Shown here one piece after another: positions 8,865 to 18,093 of a stretch of DNA of 64,000 bases; within the stretch, counting starts at the first letter, position 1, and every line of letters begins with the position of its first letter. The notes under the pieces are model-generated. The model saw only the letters and a program-made list of their open reading frames with translations. It made no database searches and was not told where the DNA came from. The translations under genes were made by a program, and so were the position numbers. The stretch comes from Antrihabitans auranticaus (GTDB lineage: Bacteria; Actinomycetota; Actinomycetes; Mycobacteriales; Mycobacteriaceae), in contig NZ_JAEMNW010000001.1 in the NCBI RefSeq assembly GCF_016481275.1, forward strand, positions 744,001 to 808,000, written 5' to 3'.

Positions 8865-9593
8865 TTGAGTGTTGCGACCGTATCCACGGGAGTCCGGCGA
8901 CCCTATGTGGATATCGCAGTCGTCATCGGCGTCCTCGTCTGCACGAATCTGATCGCGCATTTCACCACGTGGTGGGCAAGTCTCGTCGCGGTTCCGATTG
9001 CAGCGGCGGCGCTCGTCGTACTGACGCGCAAACGCGGCCTCGGCTGGGCCGAACTCGGCCTCGCTCGCGCGCATCTCAAAACGGGCGCCTGGTACGCGCT
9101 CGGGGCAGTCGTCGTGGTCGCGTGTGTCGTCGCCATCGGCGCTGCTCTGCCGATCACCCGGCCGATGTTTCTCGCCGACCGGTATGCCACCGTTTCGGGC
9201 GCTCTGATCGCGTCGATGATCGTCATCCCACTCCAGACCGCGATCCCGGAGGAACTTGCCTTCCGCGGTGTCTTGCAGGGCACGCTGTCACGCGTCTACA
9301 GCTTTCGCGGCGTAGCCGCTGCGGGTTCGCTGATGTTCGGGCTGTGGCACATCGCCTCGTCGCTCGGCCTGACCGCCAACAATCACGGGCTATCCGCGCT
9401 GTTGGGCGGCGGTGTGGCCGGACAGGTCGCGGGTATCGGTTGTGCTGTCGCCGCGACTGCCGCAGCCGGCTTCGTCTTCACCTGGCTGCGCCGCCGCAGC
9501 GGCAGCTTGCTGGCTCCGATCGCGTTGCACTGGTCCGTGAACGGCATCGGCGCGCTCGCTGCCGCGGCGGTGTGGCAGACGTCGATGGGCTAG
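8865..9593 (+). CDS. CPBP-family intramembrane glutamic endopeptidase
   Basis: A 242-residue multi-pass membrane protein with the three CPBP (Abi/CAAX protease) motifs: PEELAFRG (EExxxR, E129-E130-R134), FGLWH and HWSVN. These residues form the intramembrane catalytic site of Rce1-type proteases. The TTG at 8865 is chosen because GAGGAG lies 8 nt upstream; the open frame further upstream is antisense to the acyltransferase gene. Such proteins serve in prenyl-protein or bacteriocin processing and self-immunity; no peptide gene is seen beside it. Its TAG stop shares a CTAG with the convergent gene. Confidence 0.85.
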   Translation: MSVATVSTGVRRPYVDIAVVIGVLVCTNLIAHFTTWWASLVAVPIAAAALVVLTRKRGLGWAELGLARAHLKTGAWYALGAVVVVACVVAIGAALPITRPMFLADRYATVSGALIASMIVIPLQTAIPEELAFRGVLQGTLSRVYSFRGVAAAGSLMFGLWHIASSLGLTANNHGLSALLGGGVAGQVAGIGCAVAATAAAGFVFTWLRRRSGSLLAPIALHWSVNGIGALAAAAVWQTSMG

Positions 9594-10807
9594 CGCGCCA
9601 GCAGTCGAACGTGGCGTGGTTCGAGCTCGTCGAGAGTGCCCACGCCGAGCAGTTTCATCGTCCGGACGATCTGGCTCTGCAGGATTTCGATCGTGCGGTC
9701 GACGCCGGCTTCGCCACCGGCCATCAACCCGAAGAGATACGCCCGCCCGATCAGTGTGAACCGCGCGCCGAGTGCGAGCGCCGCGACGATGTCTGCGCCG
9801 TGCATGATGCCCGTGTCGATATGCACCTCGAGATCCTTGCCCACCTCCCGAACGACGTCGGGCAACAGCTGGAGCGGAACCGGCGCACGGTCCAATTGAC
9901 GTCCGCCGTGATTCGACAGGACTATTCCGTCGATGCCGACAGCCGCGAGTTGTCTGGCGTCGTCGATGTTCTGCACGCCTTTGACGACCAACTTCGCGGG
10001 CACTCGTTCCTTGATCCACGCGAGGTCGTCGAACGTGATCGTCGGGTCGAACATGTGGTTCATCAGTTCCGCGACGGTGCCCGGCCAGCGGTCGAGCGAG
10101 GCGAAGGCCAACGGTTCTGTCGTCAGGAAGTCCCACCACCATCGTGGTCGGCGCGCGGCGTCCAAGGCCGCCGACATCGTGATCGACGGCGGCACGGTCA
10201 TGCCGTTTCGGGCATCGCGCAGGCGCGCACCCGCGGTTGGCGAATCGACGGTCACGACGATCGTGTCGAACCCGGCGGCCAACGCCCGATCGACGAGAGC
10301 CAAGGACCGCTCTCGGTCCTTCCAGATGTAGAGCTGAAACCAGTTTCGGGCGCCGGGGCCGGTTGCGGCCGAGACGTCCTCGATTGCGGTAGTGCCGAGC
10401 GTCGAGAGCGCGAAGGGTATGCCTGCGCGTTCGGCCGCGTGCGCTCCTGCGATCTCGCCTTCGGTGTGCATCATGCGGGTGAAGCCCGTGGGGGCAATAC
10501 CGAACGGCAATGCCGACACCGCGCCGAGTACGGACCGCGTCGTATCGGCAGCCGACACGTCACGAAGAATGGACGGGCGAAACTCGATGTCCGCGAACGC
10601 TTGTCGCGCGCGGGCGATGCTGACCTCGGCATCCGCAGCACCGTCGGTGTAGTCGAATGCGACCTTCGGCGTCCGGCGGCGCGCCAACTCACGCAGGTCC
10701 CAGATCGTCTGCGCGCGAGCCAGTTTGCGAGCGTGGCCGCCGAACGGGCGCTCGAACTTCAGCAAGGGGGCAAGTTCACTCGGCCTGGGTGCGCGGCGTT
10801 TCGTCAC
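9590..10807 (-). CDS. FMN-dependent alpha-hydroxy-acid (L-lactate type) dehydrogenase
   Basis: A 405-residue TIM-barrel flavoprotein of the lactate dehydrogenase/glycolate oxidase family, resembling mycobacterial LldD2. The signature SNHGGRQLD holds the catalytic histidine and the substrate arginine. Upstream barrel features include [24 protein letters not shown] and the FMN-phosphate region [11 protein letters not shown]. It oxidises an L-2-hydroxy acid, probably L-lactate to pyruvate, passing electrons to the respiratory chain. The GTG start is the furthest upstream and fits the family N-terminus. The 3' end is fused to the CPBP stop by a 4-bp CTAG overlap. Confidence 0.85.
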   Translation of the reverse strand: MTKRRAPRPSELAPLLKFERPFGGHARKLARAQTIWDLRELARRRTPKVAFDYTDGAADAEVSIARARQAFADIEFRPSILRDVSAADTTRSVLGAVSALPFGIAPTGFTRMMHTEGEIAGAHAAERAGIPFALSTLGTTAIEDVSAATGPGARNWFQLYIWKDRERSLALVDRALAAGFDTIVVTVDSPTAGARLRDARNGMTVPPSITMSAALDAARRPRWWWDFLTTEPLAFASLDRWPGTVAELMNHMFDPTITFDDLAWIKERVPAKLVVKGVQNIDDARQLAAVGIDGIVLSNHGGRQLDRAPVPLQLLPDVVREVGKDLEVHIDTGIMHGADIVAALALGARFTLIGRAYLFGLMAGGEAGVDRTIEILQSQIVRTMKLLGVGTLDELEPRHVRLLAR

Positions 10808-10816
10808 AGACCAACC

Positions 10817-11311
10817 CTAGGTCGCGCCGATCGGCAGCCACGGTGGAGCCAGCTTCGCCGCCCCCGGCCCGGGCAGCACCTCGACCTCGTGCGCGATCAA
10901 GTCGTCACCGCAGTGCTCGCAGACGACTCGCGCCTGGGTGCGTTCGCCGCAGGTCCGGTGCAGCAATTCCGTTGGCGGACCGTAGATCAGGCCGGTGTGC
11001 TTCTCGCCCCACTTCAGCATGGCGGCGATGACCGGGTACAACTCGAGCCCCGCTTCGGTGAGCCGGTATTCACTGAGCGTGCGCCGCTCACCCTCGGCAT
11101 AGGTGCGGCGCTCGAAGATTCCGAAGTCGACCAGCTTCTGCAATCGCTCGGTCAGGATGTTTCGCGCGATGCCTGTGGCGCGCTGGTAGTCCTCGAAGGT
11201 CCGCGCACGAAAGTACGCGGCTCGCAGTATGGCGATCATCCACCGCTCACCGAGAACGGCAGCTGTTCGCGACAACGCACAGTTGACCGCCAACAGTTCG
11301 TCGTGCTTCAT
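10817..11311 (-). CDS. HxlR-family winged-helix transcriptional regulator
   Basis: A 164-residue regulator. The HxlR winged helix spans about residues 10-100 (CALSRTAAVLGERWMIAIL, then ILTERLQKLVDFGIFERR). The C-terminal extension has CGERTQARVVCEHCG, a possible three-cysteine metal- or redox-sensing element. The ATG at 11311 has an AGGGTGGA-like ribosome site. It is divergent from an exporter gene at 11369, and the intervening 57 bp hold a clear palindromic operator. HxlR proteins usually respond to electrophiles, so this pair is probably an inducible efflux module. Confidence 0.9.
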   Translation of the reverse strand: MKHDELLAVNCALSRTAAVLGERWMIAILRAAYFRARTFEDYQRATGIARNILTERLQKLVDFGIFERRTYAEGERRTLSEYRLTEAGLELYPVIAAMLKWGEKHTGLIYGPPTELLHRTCGERTQARVVCEHCGDDLIAHEVEVLPGPGAAKLAPPWLPIGAT

Positions 11312-11329
11312 GAAATCCACCCTACAGGG

Positions 11330-11346
11330 AGTTGCAAAAAGCAACT
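11330..11346. promoter_or_regulatory. HxlR-type operator palindrome
   Basis: A perfect inverted repeat, AGTTGC at 11330-11335 and GCAACT at 11341-11346 with an AAAAA spacer, sits between the divergent HxlR and exporter genes. The pattern and spacing are those expected for a dimeric HxlR repressor. A further small palindrome GTTGCAAC at 11371-11378 covers the first codons of the exporter gene and may be a second half-site. Confidence 0.75.
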
Positions 11347-11368
11347 ACGAGTCTTACCGTCTAGTTTC

Positions 11369-12775
11369 ATGTTGCAACGACGCACACTGGCCATTGCCGC
11401 GACCTGCGCGGGAGGATTTCTCGCCTTCCTCGACACGACGATCGTCAACGTCAGCTTTCCGAGCATCGCGGAATCGTTCCCCGACGCCGAGCGCGCCGAC
11501 CTGTCGTGGGTGCTGGACGCGTACTTCATCGTCATCGCAGCCCTACTGGTGCCGGCAGGCGCGATTGCCGACCGCTACGGCCGCAAGCGTGTATTCCTCA
11601 TCGCCATAGTGGGATTCGTCCTCACATCCATCTTGTGCGCCGTCGCGCCGACATGGGAACTGCTCGTCGGGGCGCGAGCCCTGCAGGGCGCATCGGCCGC
11701 AGTCCTCACTCCGGTCTCGATGGCCCTGATGCTCCCCGAATTCACGGCAGCGAGGCGCGCAACCGGAGTCGGCATCTGGGGCGCCGCAGCAGCTTTCGCC
11801 GCCGCCGCGGGTCCGCCGCTGGGCGGCGTGATCGTCCACCTCGCAGACTGGCGCTGGATCTTCCTGGTCAACGTGCCGATCGGCCTGGTCGTGCTGGTCA
11901 TCGGCCGGAGCGCCTTGCTGGAGAGCGTCGACGAAGAGGCCACCGGCCTCCCCGACCTGCTCGGTGCCGCCTTGACGATCCTCGGCCTCGGCGTTCTCGC
12001 TCTGGCGATCGTCGAAGGTGGTACCTGGGGCTGGAGCAGCCCGGGAATCGTCGCGTCGTTCGTGATTGCCGCAGTATTGAGCGGGGTTGTCGCGTGGCGG
12101 TGCAGCACCCACCCGCGCCCGATCATCGATCCAGAACTGTTGCGCGTACCCAGTTTCCGGGACGCCAACATTGCCACTCTGCTATTCGCGATGGCCTTCT
12201 TCTCGACACTGCTCGGCAACATCCTGTTCCTGACATCCGTCTGGCAGTTCACCGTCCTCGCCGCGGGTCTGGCCGTTCTTCCGGGACCGCTCGCATCGAC
12301 CGTGGTTGCCGGTCCGGCAGGTCGCCTCGCCGACCGATTCGGGCATCGGGCCGTGATCGTCCCCGGCGTAATCTTCTATGTCGCAGGACTTCTGGTGCTC
12401 AGAAGTGCCGGACTAGACACCGATTACGTCGGCGTCTGGCTGCCCGGCCAGATCCTGACGGGCATCGGCATCGGACTTGCCTTCCCGACCCTCGGCGCCG
12501 CGGCGCTGACAGCCATTTCGCAGCGGCAGTTCGGTACGGCGAGCGCCGTGTCGTCGGCGTTCCGGCAGTTCGGCGCAGTGCTGGGGACCGCGATCCTCGT
12601 TGCCATCGTCGGCTCCCCGCTGACGTTGGCCGCCGCGAACGATGCGTCCGACCGGGCCTACATCTTCAGTGCGGCAGCAGCATTGGCAGCGGGCCTGATC
12701 ACGCTGACCCTGCGGCGGATACCGGAGCCGAAGGTCGTCGAGGTCAGCGATCCTGAGCCGCTAGCTGCGCGCTGA
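11369..12775 (+). CDS. DHA2-type (14-TM) MFS drug exporter
   Basis: A 468-residue membrane protein with about 14 transmembrane helices. The DHA2 motif LDTTIVNVSFPSI lies in helix 1 and the MFS loop DRYGRKRVF follows helix 2. Family members extrude hydrophobic drugs or biocides using protons. The ATG at 11369 lacks an obvious ribosome site and may be leaderless. It is divergent from the HxlR gene across the operator at 11330-11346, so HxlR very likely represses it. The last 32 bases overlap the convergent ClC gene. Confidence 0.9.
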   Translation: MLQRRTLAIAATCAGGFLAFLDTTIVNVSFPSIAESFPDAERADLSWVLDAYFIVIAALLVPAGAIADRYGRKRVFLIAIVGFVLTSILCAVAPTWELLVGARALQGASAAVLTPVSMALMLPEFTAARRATGVGIWGAAAAFAAAAGPPLGGVIVHLADWRWIFLVNVPIGLVVLVIGRSALLESVDEEATGLPDLLGAALTILGLGVLALAIVEGGTWGWSSPGIVASFVIAAVLSGVVAWRCSTHPRPIIDPELLRVPSFRDANIATLLFAMAFFSTLLGNILFLTSVWQFTVLAAGLAVLPGPLASTVVAGPAGRLADRFGHRAVIVPGVIFYVAGLLVLRSAGLDTDYVGVWLPGQILTGIGIGLAFPTLGAAALTAISQRQFGTASAVSSAFRQFGAVLGTAILVAIVGSPLTLAAANDASDRAYIFSAAAALAAGLITLTLRRIPEPKVVEVSDPEPLAAR

Positions 12776-14795
12776 CCTGCCCAAGCGCATCGTGAGGGCC
12801 GACAAGAGTGACAAGATCGTCGGCCTGGAAGACCGAGGTCGCGGTTCCGGGCAGCGCCGCATCGCCACGCAGTACCGTCAGAACGATCACCGACTCCGGA
12901 ATCTCGCACTCGCCCAGAGCTTTACCGACGAAAGGCGAGTTCTTGCCGACCCTGACGTCGAGGAGGTCGGCGTGGGGCGACAGACTCGCGAATCTGTGGA
13001 CATCCGCTGCCGCTGCCGTCCGGTAGCCGTGCACGATTTCGCGGGCGCCGACGATTCCACGGATCTTGCGGTCGTCGTCGAGCACGGTCACCCAGCGATG
13101 TCCTTGCGGCAGAGCGTCGACGGCATCAGCGAGATTGCCTTCGACACTGACCGTCGGGGCACTGACGTCGACACTGCGCCCGATCGGCTCGTCGGGGGCC
13201 CGACCGTACAACTCCCCCGGCGCGACGGTCCCGACGAAGCGCTCGTTGGCATCGACGACCGGTGCACCGGGTAGGTCCGCCATCGCCTCGATTGCGTCGA
13301 CAACGAGCATCGACGACGTGAGGACCAACTTCGGCGGCGACATCGCGTCGGCAACCTCCAGTCGGCTGAGCAACGGGAGTTCTCGTTGCAGGCGTGCCGA
13401 TCTCGCGTCGTCCCGGTTCTCGAGTTGCGACCGGTAGATCGTGTCTCCGGACCGCCGCACGATCAGATAGGCAAGCCCGACCGCGAGCATCGCCGGCGGC
13501 ACAACGGTCAGGCTGCCCGTCATCTCGGCAACCATCACCATCACCGCAAGCGGGGTTCGGGCGATCGCGCCGAAGGACGCCATCATTCCGACGATCACGA
13601 AGGGCGCGGGACTGTCCGGCACACCGGGCGCGAACGGCTCGAGAATTCGCCACACGGCGGCACCGGTGAATCCGCCGATCACCAAGCCCGGACCGAAGAT
13701 TCCGCCCGATCCGCCGGTACCGATCGACAACGAGGTCGCGACGATCTTGGCCAGTGGCAGCACCAGGATCAACCACAGCGGCATCGCGAGCAGATCCGTG
13801 CGTTCCATCGCTTTCTGCACCCACCCGTACCCACTGCCGAGAATTTCCGGCAGTCCGAGAGCGAGCAGGCCGACCAGCAGTCCGCCGATGGCGGGCTTGA
13901 TAATCCGGCTGCCGGGCAAGCGGTGGGTGATGTCGACTGTCAAGTAGAACGTCTTCGCGAAGAGGAGCCCGACGAAGCCGGCGAGAATTCCGATGACCGC
14001 GAACCACACCAGTTGCAGCGGCTCGTCGAAGCGGTACTCCGTTCCGACATAACCGAACAGCGGATCGAAGCCGAGGAACACGCCGTAGACCGAGTAACTG
14101 ACGATCGATGTGATGAGCCCCGGAACGATTGCCTCGAAGTCGAAATCGTCGCGATAGATGATTGCGCCGCACAGCAATGCGCCACCGAGGGGGGCACCGA
14201 AGATCGCCCCGATGCCGGAACCGATGCCAATCGCGACAGCGATCCTGCCGTCCTTCGGTGTCAGGTCGAGCGTCCGCGCGAGCAACGAACCGAAGCCAGC
14301 CGAGATTTGGGCGGTCGGCCCTTCGCGTCCCGCCGAGCCACCGGAGCCGATGGTGATCGCGGACGCGACGAGCTTCACGAATACAGCTCGCATCCGGATC
14401 ATTCGAGGATTGGTGTTGACCGCCTCGATCGCGGCGTCGGTGCCGTGCCCCTCGGCCTCGGGCGCGAACGTGAACACGATCAACCCGGAGACCAGTCCGC
14501 CCGCGGCGACCAAAAGGGGGATCGCCCACGGCCGCGTGAAGTCACCGCTACCCGCCCCGCCGCCGTCACCCACCGGCGTCGGTGGCGTGTATCCGCCGAT
14601 GGTCTCGAGCAGGAAGTGCGTCGACTGTGTGAGCGCTACAAAGAAGACGACGGCGCCCAGACCAGCGATTACGCCGATCAGCGTGCCGAGCGCCAACCAC
14701 TTTTGCAGGTAACTCGTACGCCTTGTCCAGCCACCCGTGGCGGTCCCTACCAGTGCAAGTTTCTGCCTTACGGCCGTCGTGACCGGAGCTGCCAT
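12744..14795 (-). CDS. ClC-family chloride channel/transporter with CBS and RCK_C-like domains
   Basis: A 683-residue protein. The ClC membrane domain is about residues 30-460, followed by two CBS modules (about 480-590) and a TrkA-C/RCK_C-like tail (about 600-680). The gating glutamate is present in GSAGREGP (E158), and the second selectivity element is GGIFGP. The usual GSGIP reads GHGTD. In the helix where EcClC has the internal proton glutamate E203, the sequence is LLCGAIIYRDD with no Glu. This suggests a channel or an unusually coupled transporter. The ATG at 14795 is chosen; the open frame beyond it overlaps mug and is not real. Confidence 0.88.
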   Translation of the reverse strand: MAAPVTTAVRQKLALVGTATGGWTRRTSYLQKWLALGTLIGVIAGLGAVVFFVALTQSTHFLLETIGGYTPPTPVGDGGGAGSGDFTRPWAIPLLVAAGGLVSGLIVFTFAPEAEGHGTDAAIEAVNTNPRMIRMRAVFVKLVASAITIGSGGSAGREGPTAQISAGFGSLLARTLDLTPKDGRIAVAIGIGSGIGAIFGAPLGGALLCGAIIYRDDFDFEAIVPGLITSIVSYSVYGVFLGFDPLFGYVGTEYRFDEPLQLVWFAVIGILAGFVGLLFAKTFYLTVDITHRLPGSRIIKPAIGGLLVGLLALGLPEILGSGYGWVQKAMERTDLLAMPLWLILVLPLAKIVATSLSIGTGGSGGIFGPGLVIGGFTGAAVWRILEPFAPGVPDSPAPFVIVGMMASFGAIARTPLAVMVMVAEMTGSLTVVPPAMLAVGLAYLIVRRSGDTIYRSQLENRDDARSARLQRELPLLSRLEVADAMSPPKLVLTSSMLVVDAIEAMADLPGAPVVDANERFVGTVAPGELYGRAPDEPIGRSVDVSAPTVSVEGNLADAVDALPQGHRWVTVLDDDRKIRGIVGAREIVHGYRTAAAADVHRFASLSPHADLLDVRVGKNSPFVGKALGECEIPESVIVLTVLRGDAALPGTATSVFQADDLVTLVGPHDALGQVSAQLAAQDR

Positions 14796-14821
14796 GCTGC
14801 ACTGTAACGCGTCAGCGCAGG

Positions 14822-15382
14822 TCACACGGTGCCAGCGGCCTCCGCGACGCGCCGATACGCCCGTGCGAGCGACTCGATCGTGTCGTGTGCGTTCAACCCG
14901 CTCGGGTTGGGCACCACCCACAACTGCGCACCTGCGAAGTCGCTTTGCCGACCGGCTTTCGCGCCGCGAACCTGAAAAGCCGTCCGATACGCCGTGATGC
15001 CCAGGATCGCGACGACGCGCACTTTCGCCGACGCGACCGTGGCTGCGAGCACGTCGACACCGGCACGCAGTTCCTCCGCGGTCAACTCGTCGGCGCGCGC
15101 GGTTGCCCTGGCGACGAGGTTCGTGATTCCGATGCCGCGGCCGATGAGGTATGCGGTGTCGGTCTCCGACATCCCGTCCGCCGGCGCAATCGGCCGCTCG
15201 ATGATGCCTGCCTGCAGCAATGCGGGATAGAACCGGTTTCCGGGTCGCGCGAAATGTGCGCCGGCCGCGGCCGTCCACAAGCCCGGATTGATGCCGACGA
15301 ACAGCAGTGTGCAGCCGGGACCGATGAGGTCCGGCACTGTGGCATCGCGATACGACTCGAGTTCGTCGCGCCGGATCGCCAT
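14822..15382 (-). CDS. mug: G/U mismatch-specific uracil-DNA glycosylase Mug
   Basis: A 186-residue protein matching the Mug/TDG family, which removes uracil or ethenocytosine from mismatched DNA. The catalytic-loop motif GINPGLW (residues 30-36) and the intercalation-loop motif NPSGLNAH near the C-terminus are both present. The length is close to E. coli Mug (168 residues). The ATG start is divergent from the hydrolase gene at 15429. It lies 26 bp upstream of the ClC gene on the same strand, so the two may be cotranscribed. Confidence 0.92.
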   Translation of the reverse strand: MAIRRDELESYRDATVPDLIGPGCTLLFVGINPGLWTAAAGAHFARPGNRFYPALLQAGIIERPIAPADGMSETDTAYLIGRGIGITNLVARATARADELTAEELRAGVDVLAATVASAKVRVVAILGITAYRTAFQVRGAKAGRQSDFAGAQLWVVPNPSGLNAHDTIESLARAYRRVAEAAGTV

Positions 15383-15428
15383 TCCCGAGACCTTTCCCTT
15401 GGCTATCGATCGGGCTTACAGTGCACCT

Positions 15429-16643
15429 GTGAGCGCATACCTCAACGGCGAGGATCCACTGCCCATCATCGTGCCCGATGTTTCCGGCCACGACGCGACC
15501 GCGCGCGGCCTCCCTGCCATCGACCAGCTTTCGCTACGCGACCGGGCAATCGTCAGATCGTCGGCAGCTGCCGATGTCGTCCTGCGAACCGCGGCGGCGA
15601 CCATGGTGAGCACTGCCCTGGCACCCCTGGCGCTGAACCCATGGGCCGCAAGGCGACAACGCGAAGAGAGCCTGTTCTACGCCGACATCGCCGCGCAACA
15701 TGACGCGGGCGTTTCCTTCCCGCGCCCGACGGTCAGGCCCCGCATCGTGCGCCGACGGGCAAACGCGCTCGCGCGCAACCTCGCTCACGGTACCGTCGAG
15801 AACCTGACGTTCGAAAGCACGTACACGCCGATCAACCCAGTTATGCGCCCTACGTGGCAGGGCCTGCAGCGCAACAACATTGCCCACGCCCAGCACTGGC
15901 GTCATCTGGACGGTCCGCGACCGACTCTGTGCGTGATCCACGGCTTCTTCGCCTCGCCTTATCTGGTCAACAGCATGTTCTTCCAGCTGCCGTGGTTCTA
16001 CAAGTCCGGTTTCGACGTGCTTCTCTACACCTTGCCGTTCCACGGCGCGCGCGCCGAGCGGTCTTCGCCGTTCAGCGGCTACGGCTACTTCTCCCGTGGG
16101 ATGAGCGGCTTCGCCGAATCCATGGGCCAGGCCGTGCACGACTTCCGCATCTTCGTCGACCACCTCGAATCGATCGGGGTGCAGAAGGTCGGAGTCACCG
16201 GAATCTCGTTGGGCGGCTACACCAGCGCCCTGCTCGCGACGGTCGAGGATCGGCTGCAAGTCGTGATCCCGAACGTTCCCGTAACCGACCCGGCGACTTT
16301 GCTGGACACGTGGTTCCCGGCCTCGAGCATCGTCGAGTTCGGTCGCCGAATCACCGGCACCGATCGCGCCGAGTACGAGGCAGGCATGGCCTACCACAGC
16401 CCGCTCAATTACCGGCCCGTCGTCGCGAGGGACAGTCGGCTCATCATCACCGGTCTCGGTGACCGACTCGCGCCACCGGAGCAGTCCGACAAGCTGTGGC
16501 TGCATTGGGACAAGTGCGCGCTGCACTGGTTCCCGGGCAATCACATCGTGCACATCAGTCAGCCCGACTACCTGCGCCGAATGACCCGATTCATGCGACG
16601 AAACGACTTCATTCCCGACGAGTGGCGTACGCGCGTCGCCTAG
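15429..16643 (+). CDS. Alpha/beta hydrolase (ABHD18-like)
   Basis: A 404-residue soluble hydrolase. The oxyanion region is VIHGFFAS, the nucleophile elbow is GISLGG, and the C-terminal histidine is in PGNHIVH. The family resembles the ABHD18 group. It lacks an obvious signal peptide, although the stretch around residues 45-70 is hydrophobic. The GTG at 15429 is the first sensible start after the mug promoter. The substrate is unknown. The stop shares a CTAG with the convergent TSUP gene. Confidence 0.75.
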   Translation: MSAYLNGEDPLPIIVPDVSGHDATARGLPAIDQLSLRDRAIVRSSAAADVVLRTAAATMVSTALAPLALNPWAARRQREESLFYADIAAQHDAGVSFPRPTVRPRIVRRRANALARNLAHGTVENLTFESTYTPINPVMRPTWQGLQRNNIAHAQHWRHLDGPRPTLCVIHGFFASPYLVNSMFFQLPWFYKSGFDVLLYTLPFHGARAERSSPFSGYGYFSRGMSGFAESMGQAVHDFRIFVDHLESIGVQKVGVTGISLGGYTSALLATVEDRLQVVIPNVPVTDPATLLDTWFPASSIVEFGRRITGTDRAEYEAGMAYHSPLNYRPVVARDSRLIITGLGDRLAPPEQSDKLWLHWDKCALHWFPGNHIVHISQPDYLRRMTRFMRRNDFIPDEWRTRVA

Positions 16644-17374
16644 AAGAGCAGGTACCCGGCCAGCCCTAGTCCGCACAGGCCTACCGCGATCCGAAGTACT
16701 TCGGGTGGAATCACTTTGACGACAGGCGGTCCGCACCAGCCGCCGGCAAGCGCGCCCAGGGAGAGTGCCGCTGCGGCGACCCAGTGGACCGGACCGAAAA
16801 TGGCAAATCCCAGTGCGGCAACCAGATTCGCGATGCCTAGCAGAAAGCTCTTGAGAATCGTTGCGCTCCACATGGTTTCCGTGGTGAAGATCAGCATCAG
16901 CGACAAATAGATGACGCCCGCACCCGCGCCGAAATAGCCGCCGTAGATTGCAATGACGAACACGGCGATCGCCACCAGACGCGGGAAGACGGCCTCGCCG
17001 ATATGGCGCCTGACAACCGGCTGGACCAGCAACGCGATCGACGCGAAAGCGACGAGGAACGGCACCACCGACTCGAACGAGCCCTCCGGCGCGACCAGCA
17101 GAACCAGCGCACCCGTCAATCCGCCGAGCGCTGCATAGATCGCCCACCGCACCAACGTCGTGCCGCGCCCGACCAATTCCCGACCCGAATTCGCGGTGGA
17201 ACCGACGCCTACCGCGACCATGGCGACGGTGTTCGTGACATTGGCAGTGACCGGCGACAGACCGGCGGCCAACAGGGCCGGGTACGACACGATCGATGCC
17301 ATGCCGGTGACGAATCCGACGAGTCCGGTGAAGAACCCCGCGACCACCAGAAGAAGGAAGCCGACGGGAGACAC
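16640..17374 (-). CDS. TSUP (TauE/SafE) family anion exporter
   Basis: A 244-residue membrane protein with about eight transmembrane segments. The TSUP repeat signature is visible near the start (GFVTGMASIVSYPALL) and again around GGYFGAGAGVIYLSL. Family members move sulfite, sulfonates or other organosulfur anions out of the cell. The GTG start is divergent from a TetR gene 84 bp away, so regulation by that TetR is likely. Substrate not determinable. Confidence 0.85.
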   Translation of the reverse strand: MSPVGFLLLVVAGFFTGLVGFVTGMASIVSYPALLAAGLSPVTANVTNTVAMVAVGVGSTANSGRELVGRGTTLVRWAIYAALGGLTGALVLLVAPEGSFESVVPFLVAFASIALLVQPVVRRHIGEAVFPRLVAIAVFVIAIYGGYFGAGAGVIYLSLMLIFTTETMWSATILKSFLLGIANLVAALGFAIFGPVHWVAAAALSLGALAGGWCGPPVVKVIPPEVLRIAVGLCGLGLAGYLLF

Positions 17375-17433
17375 AGATTTCTACTCTACGGAACAGGCTG
17401 GAGAATATTCACTAGAACGGCCTTGTTTTGAAT

Positions 17434-17443
17434 ACAGATCTGT
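17434..17443. promoter_or_regulatory. Candidate TetR operator
   Basis: The 10-bp perfect palindrome ACAGATCTGT lies in the 84-bp gap between the divergent TSUP and TetR genes, 15 bp before the TetR start codon. Position and symmetry suit a TetR operator, but the arms are short and extension outside them fails. Confidence 0.35.
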
Positions 17444-17458
17444 TTCACACTGGTTGGC

Positions 17459-18088
17459 ATGACCTCGAGCAGCACGCGCCGATACGACTCGACCCTCCGC
17501 CTGGAGATGGCCGAGCAGACTCGCGCGGCAATACTCGCGGCAGGGAGTCGACTGTTCATCGAGCGCGGGTGGGCGGGAACCTCGATGCGCGACGTCGCAA
17601 AGCGGGCCGGCTGCTCCGTCGAAACCGTCTACAGCAGCGTCGGCAACAAGCGGGACCTCCTCAAAGTTGCGCTCGACGTCGCCGTCGTGGGCGACGACGA
17701 TCCGCGGCCACTGGTCGAACGCCCTGAATTCCAGGCCATGTCGGAGGGCTCGCTCGCAGATCGCGCCGCCGCAGTCGGACGGCTGCTGACGTGGATCCAC
17801 CGACGGACCGCGCCGCTGAACCGCGTGCTCGACCATGCCGCGGCAGCAGATCCTCAACTCGTGGAGCTGGCCGAGAAAACCCGCGCTGACGAACGGGTTT
17901 CGGTCCGGACAGGCGTCATCGCTGTGGCGCAGAGAGCCGTCACAGAGGCGGAAGTCGACGCCATGCAGGCCGTGATGAGCAACGACGTCTACCTACTACT
18001 CACCGTCGGGTCCGGTTGGTCCGACGAGCAATACCAAAACTGGGTGGCCGACACAGTCGTGCGGTTGCTCGACCTTCGCGAGGAGTGA
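17459..18088 (+). CDS. TetR-family regulator
   Basis: A 209-residue regulator. The N-terminal helix-turn-helix covers about residues 20-66 (TSMRDVAKRAGCSVETVY). The remaining helices form the ligand-binding domain. The stop lies five bases before the start of the hemerythrin gene, so the two form an operon; the TSUP exporter is divergent. The likely targets are both flanking genes. The ligand is unknown. Confidence 0.88.
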   Translation: MTSSSTRRYDSTLRLEMAEQTRAAILAAGSRLFIERGWAGTSMRDVAKRAGCSVETVYSSVGNKRDLLKVALDVAVVGDDDPRPLVERPEFQAMSEGSLADRAAAVGRLLTWIHRRTAPLNRVLDHAAAADPQLVELAEKTRADERVSVRTGVIAVAQRAVTEAEVDAMQAVMSNDVYLLLTVGSGWSDEQYQNWVADTVVRLLDLREE

Positions 18089-18093
18089 CAGCC

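Noticed and set aside
8969-12775. A very long open frame spanning the hydroxy-acid dehydrogenase, HxlR and exporter genes
   Set aside because: Only the last part (11369-12775) is a real protein, the exporter. The upstream part is antisense to two well-recognised genes and is open because of high GC.
14796-15491. N-terminal extension of the ClC protein to 915 residues
   Set aside because: The extension lies over mug, in another frame on the same strand; the ATG at 14795 gives a normal ClC N-terminus.
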